This document shows, piece after piece, positions 4,380-7,266 of a DNA stretch of 7,266 bases (the stretch's first letter is position 1; each line of letters starts with the position of its first letter). Both the position numbers and the translations under genes were made by a program. The stretch lies in NCBI GenBank assembly GCA_946543495.1, contig CAMNLS010000060.1, positions 1 to 7,266 of the forward strand. Direction: 5' to 3'. The stretch comes from an uncultured Selenomonadales bacterium (GTDB lineage: Bacteria; Bacillota; Negativicutes; Selenomonadales; Selenomonadaceae). The notes under the pieces were generated by a model. That model worked only from the letters and a program-made list of their open reading frames with translations. It did no database searches and was not told where the DNA came from.

Positions 4380-5396
4380 ATGAAGAAACGAATCAAAATG
4401 GCGATGGGTGTAGGGCTTGCGGCTTTGGCATTAATAGTGGCGGGCGGCGGATATTACTTTTTTCACACGGACACCGACACGCCCGATGGTGTGATAAATA
4501 CGGTTAGGCAATCAATCGAGGAGCACGACACTAAAACTTTTCACAGCGTGGTTAATGTTGATGGCGTGCTTGAGTCGGGCTACGATGGCTTTGTTGAGGT
4601 AGTGACTTCACCCGATATTGTGACGCTGGCTGATACAAGAGAAGTTATCAAAGACTTTACGCAAATACTTCGCGACCCGATGTTGATTAGCTTAAGGGCG
4701 ACTGTCGATTCTTATGTTGCCACGGGTAACTTGAGCGCGGAAGACAATGCCGGCGTAATGGAATTGCTTGAGAGGACGGGGCTTAAAGATATTGAACTGC
4801 GCAACGTAAAGAACGTGCAGATAAACAACGACAATCATAACGAAGCCTTTGCCGATGTGATAATCTTTCAACCGGAGCTTGATAGAGAATTCCCGATTCA
4901 ATTTGTTTTGACTCGCGACGAAGATGATAAATGGCAAGTCAATCGCGTGAAGAACTTTAAAGAATACGTCGAACAGATTGCAATAGTAAGGCGGGCGCAA
5001 CTTGATGATTACTTAAAGCAGTCGGGAGAGATAAACAATAAGCACGAAGTGACAATGCGCGAAGTGGAGAAAAAATACGACGCGATACTTTCCGCCGGTA
5101 ACTTGGCTGATAAAAATACGCGCGCCGAGTTAAAGGCTTTGGCTAATGACGTATTCAAAAAGGATTGGGAAGAACGCAAGCAGGAATTGTTTACGTTGCC
5201 CGTGCCCAAAGAGGCTGAGGCTTTGCATAGTCACTACATGAAGATTTGCGATTTGGCAATATCCGCGACGCAGGATTATTCCAAGTGGATGGACGACATG
5301 AACCCCGCGACGATTAAACAAGCGGAAGAAAAGATTCATCAAATGCAAACGCTCACGGCAGAGGCGGCCGCCATGGCTAAGCGCATGACATCTTAA
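4380..5396 (+). CDS. Membrane-anchored extracytoplasmic protein of unknown function, DUF2939-like N-terminal region
   Basis: This 338-residue protein is one I cannot name with confidence. It begins MKKRIKMAMG with positive charges, then a hydrophobic segment at about 10-28 (GVGLAALALIVAGGGYYFF), which looks like an uncleaved anchor with the rest outside the cytoplasm. There is no lipobox cysteine. The segment right after it (about 35-60, VINTVRQSIEEHDTKTFHSVVNVDGVLES) resembles the opening of DUF2939-type proteins, where a helix 'AI...D...F...VD...' follows an N-terminal anchor; this is from memory of the family. The rest of the N-terminal half looks like a mixed alpha/beta NTF2-like domain. 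The C-terminal third (about 210-338) is charged and strongly helical, probably coiled coil. The start is supported by GGAGG (4368-4372) 7 nt before ATG. It ends 26 bp before the ilvN ATG, so both probably share a transcript. A link to CoA or branched-chain metabolism is not evident. Confidence 0.82.
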   Translation: MKKRIKMAMGVGLAALALIVAGGGYYFFHTDTDTPDGVINTVRQSIEEHDTKTFHSVVNVDGVLESGYDGFVEVVTSPDIVTLADTREVIKDFTQILRDPMLISLRATVDSYVATGNLSAEDNAGVMELLERTGLKDIELRNVKNVQINNDNHNEAFADVIIFQPELDREFPIQFVLTRDEDDKWQVNRVKNFKEYVEQIAIVRRAQLDDYLKQSGEINNKHEVTMREVEKKYDAILSAGNLADKNTRAELKALANDVFKKDWEERKQELFTLPVPKEAEALHSHYMKICDLAISATQDYSKWMDDMNPATIKQAEEKIHQMQTLTAEAAAMAKRMTS

Positions 5397-5422
5397 ACAT
5401 TTTTAGGAGGAGATTGCAGAGC

Positions 5423-5953
5423 ATGAAACATGTTTTATCAGTTTACGTCGAGAATCAACCGGGTGTCTTGGTGCGTGTGGCAAGCATGTTCAGCCGCCGC
5501 GAATTTAATATAGATAGCCTGTCAGTCGGCATAACTCAATCGCCTGAATTCTCGCGGATAACGGTTGTCGTACACGGCGACGGAAATTTAATAGACCAAA
5601 TGATTAAGCAACTGGAGAAAATGCCCGTCGTGCAAGCGGTGCAACGTTTGGATTCAGCGACGGCAGTGACGCGCGGCATGACAATGATAAAAGTTTCAGC
5701 CGACGACAGCACACGCCTTGACGTATTGAAAATGGCGGAGCTTTTCCGCGCTCACGTGGTAGACGTTCAGCCAACGACGCTAATTTTCGAGATAACCGGC
5801 AACGACGAGAAAGTCACGGCGTTTACAAGGCTCCTCGCGCCCTATGGAATATTAGAAGTCATTCGCACAGGGCTTATTGCTCTTGAACGCGGCGAAAATA
5901 CAATCAACGATTATCATCAAGTCCGCGAATACTACGGCAAGAATTTATTGTAA
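5423..5953 (+). CDS. ilvN: Acetolactate synthase small (regulatory) subunit
   Basis: This is the regulatory subunit of acetohydroxyacid synthase, the first shared step of valine, leucine and isoleucine synthesis; it activates the large subunit and carries valine feedback inhibition. At 176 residues it is normal for the longer IlvH/IlvN form. The N-terminal ACT domain spans about 2-76, with VENQPGVLVRVASMFSRREFNIDSL (9-33). N11, G14 and N29, positions tied to valine binding in E. coli IlvH, are conserved; E. coli S17 corresponds to V17. The C-terminal domain runs from about 85, with TMIKVS and FRAHVVDVQPTTLIFEITG. I chose ATG 5423 (MKHVLSVYVENQPGVL) because it matches the family start. An in-frame TTG at 5414 touches the AGGAGG (5405-5410) and is too close. 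The spacing of that site to the ATG is 12 nt, slightly long. The large-subunit gene is not adjacent, so the genes are split. A strong terminator follows. Confidence 0.96.
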   Translation: MKHVLSVYVENQPGVLVRVASMFSRREFNIDSLSVGITQSPEFSRITVVVHGDGNLIDQMIKQLEKMPVVQAVQRLDSATAVTRGMTMIKVSADDSTRLDVLKMAELFRAHVVDVQPTTLIFEITGNDEKVTAFTRLLAPYGILEVIRTGLIALERGENTINDYHQVREYYGKNLL

Positions 5954-5966
5954 GCAGATAAGAGAA

Positions 5967-6008
5967 AACCCCACGTAGCTTGAAACGCTGCGCGGGGTTC
6001 TTTTGTTT
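5967..6008 (+). terminator. Bidirectional rho-independent terminator between ilvN and the esterase gene
   Basis: AACCCC (5967-5972) pairs with GGGGTT (5994-5999). The stem continues inward through ACGTAGC and GCTGCGC with one A-C mismatch and one G-T pair, closing a 7-base loop (5980-5986). TTCTTTTGTTT follows on the plus strand. On the minus strand the same stem is followed by TTTTCTCTT, so it also serves the convergent esterase gene ending at 6017. This is the end of the phoH-ilvN transcription unit. Confidence 0.93.
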
Positions 6009-6016
6009 AAGGAAAG

Positions 6017-6994
6017 TTATTTTTGCATGTGGAGATTCACGAAAGCTTTTATCTCGGCGAAGGAGTCGACGCTTTCTTGAAGGTCGGGAAAAAGCATTGC
6101 GAAATCGTGCGGCATGCCTTGATAGACCGACAACGTGACGTTAAGTTCATCAGCCGTTGCCTTCTTCAAAAGTTCAATGCCCTCATCGACGAACAGTTCA
6201 TAGCCGCCGATTTGAATCAGTATGGGCGGCAAGTTTCTTAGGTCGGCGTAAATCGGAGACAAGCGCGGGTCGTTCAAAGGGATTGTTCCGCCGTACACGG
6301 GATTAGCAACGCCGTTATACATCACGGGATTTGTTTTGCCTAACACCAAATCGCGGTCGGCGTTGGTTGTTCGTGATGGCAGATTAGTTTCAAAAGTCGT
6401 CCACGGCGAAATTAGAATCAGCATGGCAGGTTGCGGAAGAGCATTTTCCTTGAGATAGAGTGAAAGCTCCAACGCCAGATTTCCGCCCGCCGAGTCGCCG
6501 AAGACGATGATATTTTCCGGTTTGTTCCCGCGCTTTAAAATTTCAAGGTAAGCCTTCGCGGCGTCGTCAAGAGCGGCAGGATAAACATTCTTAGGCGCAA
6601 GGCGATAATCAACCATGTAAACTTCCTTAGCGTCAGTCAAGACGGCTTGTTTAACAGCAAGGTCACGATACCAATCACTAAGTGCGCCGATATAGCCGCC
6701 GCCGTGCAGTTGCAAGACAACGCGTTTAGACCTTTTCTGCTTTGGATTAGCAAGCCGCTCGACGTTGACGCCGTTGACATCAATTTTCTCGTAAGTCCAC
6801 TTATCGGGCGCGGCAAAGAAATTGGGATTCGCTTTGTAGAATTTATTCATCTCCTGCGCAATGTAAATCTGCTTAGCGTCGTTAGTGAAGACTTTACCCG
6901 ACACAGGCAGTTCCCACGCCGGAGCCGCCAAGCTCGTATTCGTCATCAAACTAAAGCTCAACAATCCCGCCGCAACTATTTTACTAAGTTTCAT
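6017..6994 (-). CDS. Secreted alpha/beta-hydrolase, fold-3 (HSL-type) esterase
   Basis: This is a 325-residue carboxylic-ester hydrolase of the hormone-sensitive-lipase/acetyl-esterase class. Residues 1-23 look like a cleavable signal peptide: MKLSK, a hydrophobic stretch, then NTSLA before APAW. The enzyme therefore acts outside the cytoplasmic membrane, unlike the mostly cytoplasmic members of this family. Motifs in order: oxyanion-hole HGGG (97-100), DYRLAP (129-134), nucleophile elbow GDSAGG (166-171) with S168, the acid region GGYELFVDEG (263-272) with E265 or D270 as the likely acid, and PHDF with catalytic H296. The core is complete. The substrate is unknown; short acyl esters or acetylated sugars are plausible. 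The start ATG 6994 is supported by AGGAGG (7008-7003) 8 nt upstream. It is convergent with ilvN, sharing the terminator, and divergent from ddh. I found no clear promoter of its own. Confidence 0.94.
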   Translation of the reverse strand: MKLSKIVAAGLLSFSLMTNTSLAAPAWELPVSGKVFTNDAKQIYIAQEMNKFYKANPNFFAAPDKWTYEKIDVNGVNVERLANPKQKRSKRVVLQLHGGGYIGALSDWYRDLAVKQAVLTDAKEVYMVDYRLAPKNVYPAALDDAAKAYLEILKRGNKPENIIVFGDSAGGNLALELSLYLKENALPQPAMLILISPWTTFETNLPSRTTNADRDLVLGKTNPVMYNGVANPVYGGTIPLNDPRLSPIYADLRNLPPILIQIGGYELFVDEGIELLKKATADELNVTLSVYQGMPHDFAMLFPDLQESVDSFAEIKAFVNLHMQK

Positions 6995-7079
6995 TCGTCA
7001 TTCCTCCTTGCAAAAGTTTTTCGGCGCGTGAAAAATTTTTCCTGCCCTGTAGATATATTGTATTCATGAACAGAAATGC

Positions 7080-7107
7080 TTGCATAGTCTAACTTTTATG
7101 TTATAAT
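7080..7107 (+). promoter_or_regulatory. Promoter of ddh
   Basis: TTGCAT (7080-7085) and a perfect TATAAT (7102-7107) are separated by 16 bp, with TG one base before the -10 (extended -10). Transcription would begin near 7114, leaving a leader of about 35 nt. That is too short for a lysine riboswitch. Confidence 0.8.
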
Positions 7108-7148
7108 GCGTTCCGTTATTGAAAGTAATTCACAGGAGGCAATTCAAA

Positions 7149-7266
7149 ATGAAAATAGGAATCATCGGATACGGCAACCTTGGACGCGGCGTTGAGTGCG
7201 CGATAAAAGAAAATCCCGATACTGAGCTTGTGGCAGTCTTCACGCGTCGCGACCCCGCTAAGGTCA
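7149..7266 (+). CDS. ddh: meso-Diaminopimelate D-dehydrogenase, N-terminal fragment; cut by the window edge
   Basis: Only the first 39 residues are visible: MKIGIIGYGNLGRGVE, then about 25 more up to RRDPAKV. The GYGNLGRGVE Rossmann dinucleotide-binding turn followed by PDTELVAVFTRRDP is the pattern I know from meso-diaminopimelate dehydrogenase. That cytoplasmic NADPH enzyme converts tetrahydrodipicolinate to meso-DAP in one step, bypassing the succinylase or acetylase routes to lysine and peptidoglycan. The start is supported by AGGAGG (7134-7139) 9 nt before ATG, and by the promoter above. It is divergent from the secreted esterase. Other Gfo/Idh-type or dihydrodipicolinate-reductase-like proteins share the fold, but the NLGRGVE and FTRRDP wording favours Ddh. 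Confidence 0.87.
   Translation, partial: MKIGIIGYGNLGRGVECAIKENPDTELVAVFTRRDPAKV

Noticed and set aside
5397..5422. T-box or attenuator in front of ilvN
   Set aside because: Only 26 bp separate the genes, too short for any such leader.
5414..5422. TTG 5414 as the ilvN start
   Set aside because: It lies only 3 nt from the AGGAGG; the ATG at 5423 gives the family N-terminus.
7017..7035. TTTTTC/GAAAAA hairpin in the esterase leader
   Set aside because: Nearly all A-T pairs, low stability and no other support.
7114..7148. Lysine riboswitch ahead of ddh
   Set aside because: The predicted leader is about 35 nt, far shorter than a lysine riboswitch.
1..7266. CRISPR array, prophage, insertion sequence, toxin-antitoxin or defence system
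   Set aside because: No regularly spaced repeats, transposase, integrase or defence-type protein is present in any frame I could read; all sizeable genes are housekeeping or metabolic.

Overview
The window reads as ordinary chromosomal housekeeping DNA from a Gram-positive-lineage bacterium (Firmicutes in the broad sense). Base composition is roughly half GC, ribosome binding sites are strong AGGAGG types, and promoters are consensus sigma-70/sigma-A types. The gene set (ffh, tRNA-Cys, phoH, ybeY, coaE, ilvN, meso-diaminopimelate dehydrogenase) fits that lineage. The Negativicutes are my best guess, from general feel and not from any diagnostic marker. No phage, CRISPR, insertion-sequence or defence genes are visible.

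Left part, minus strand (1-2083): an aldo-keto reductase with its own promoter; then a tRNA-Cys gene (anticodon GCA, encoded CCA) with a near-perfect promoter placed just after the reductase stop codon; then the N-terminal 289 residues of Ffh, the signal recognition particle GTPase, which runs off the left edge. A stem-loop lies between the tRNA and ffh.

Middle, plus strand (2144-6008): a five-gene run, phoH, ybeY, coaE, a membrane-anchored protein of uncertain function, and ilvN (acetolactate synthase small subunit). It starts at a promoter back-to-back with the reductase promoter and ends at a strong bidirectional terminator. The first three genes all appear to use non-ATG starts (ATT, TTG, TTG). 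The run is disturbed in two places. PhoH lacks its usual N-terminal domain, and a cluster of inverted repeats fills the phoH-ybeY gap. Between ybeY and coaE, about 190 bp is bracketed by two imperfect copies of the coaE 5' end, so the upstream copy looks like a relict coaE start.

Right part: a secreted alpha/beta-hydrolase (esterase) on the minus strand, convergent with ilvN, and divergent from it the start of ddh (meso-diaminopimelate dehydrogenase) with a clear promoter, running off the right edge.

The genes serve protein targeting (ffh), RNA metabolism and ribosome quality (phoH, ybeY), coenzyme A synthesis (coaE), branched-chain amino acid synthesis (ilvN) and lysine or cell-wall precursor synthesis (ddh). 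I do not see an undescribed multi-gene system. The most unusual features are the shortened PhoH with an apparent AUU start, the relict coaE start, and the inverted-repeat cluster.
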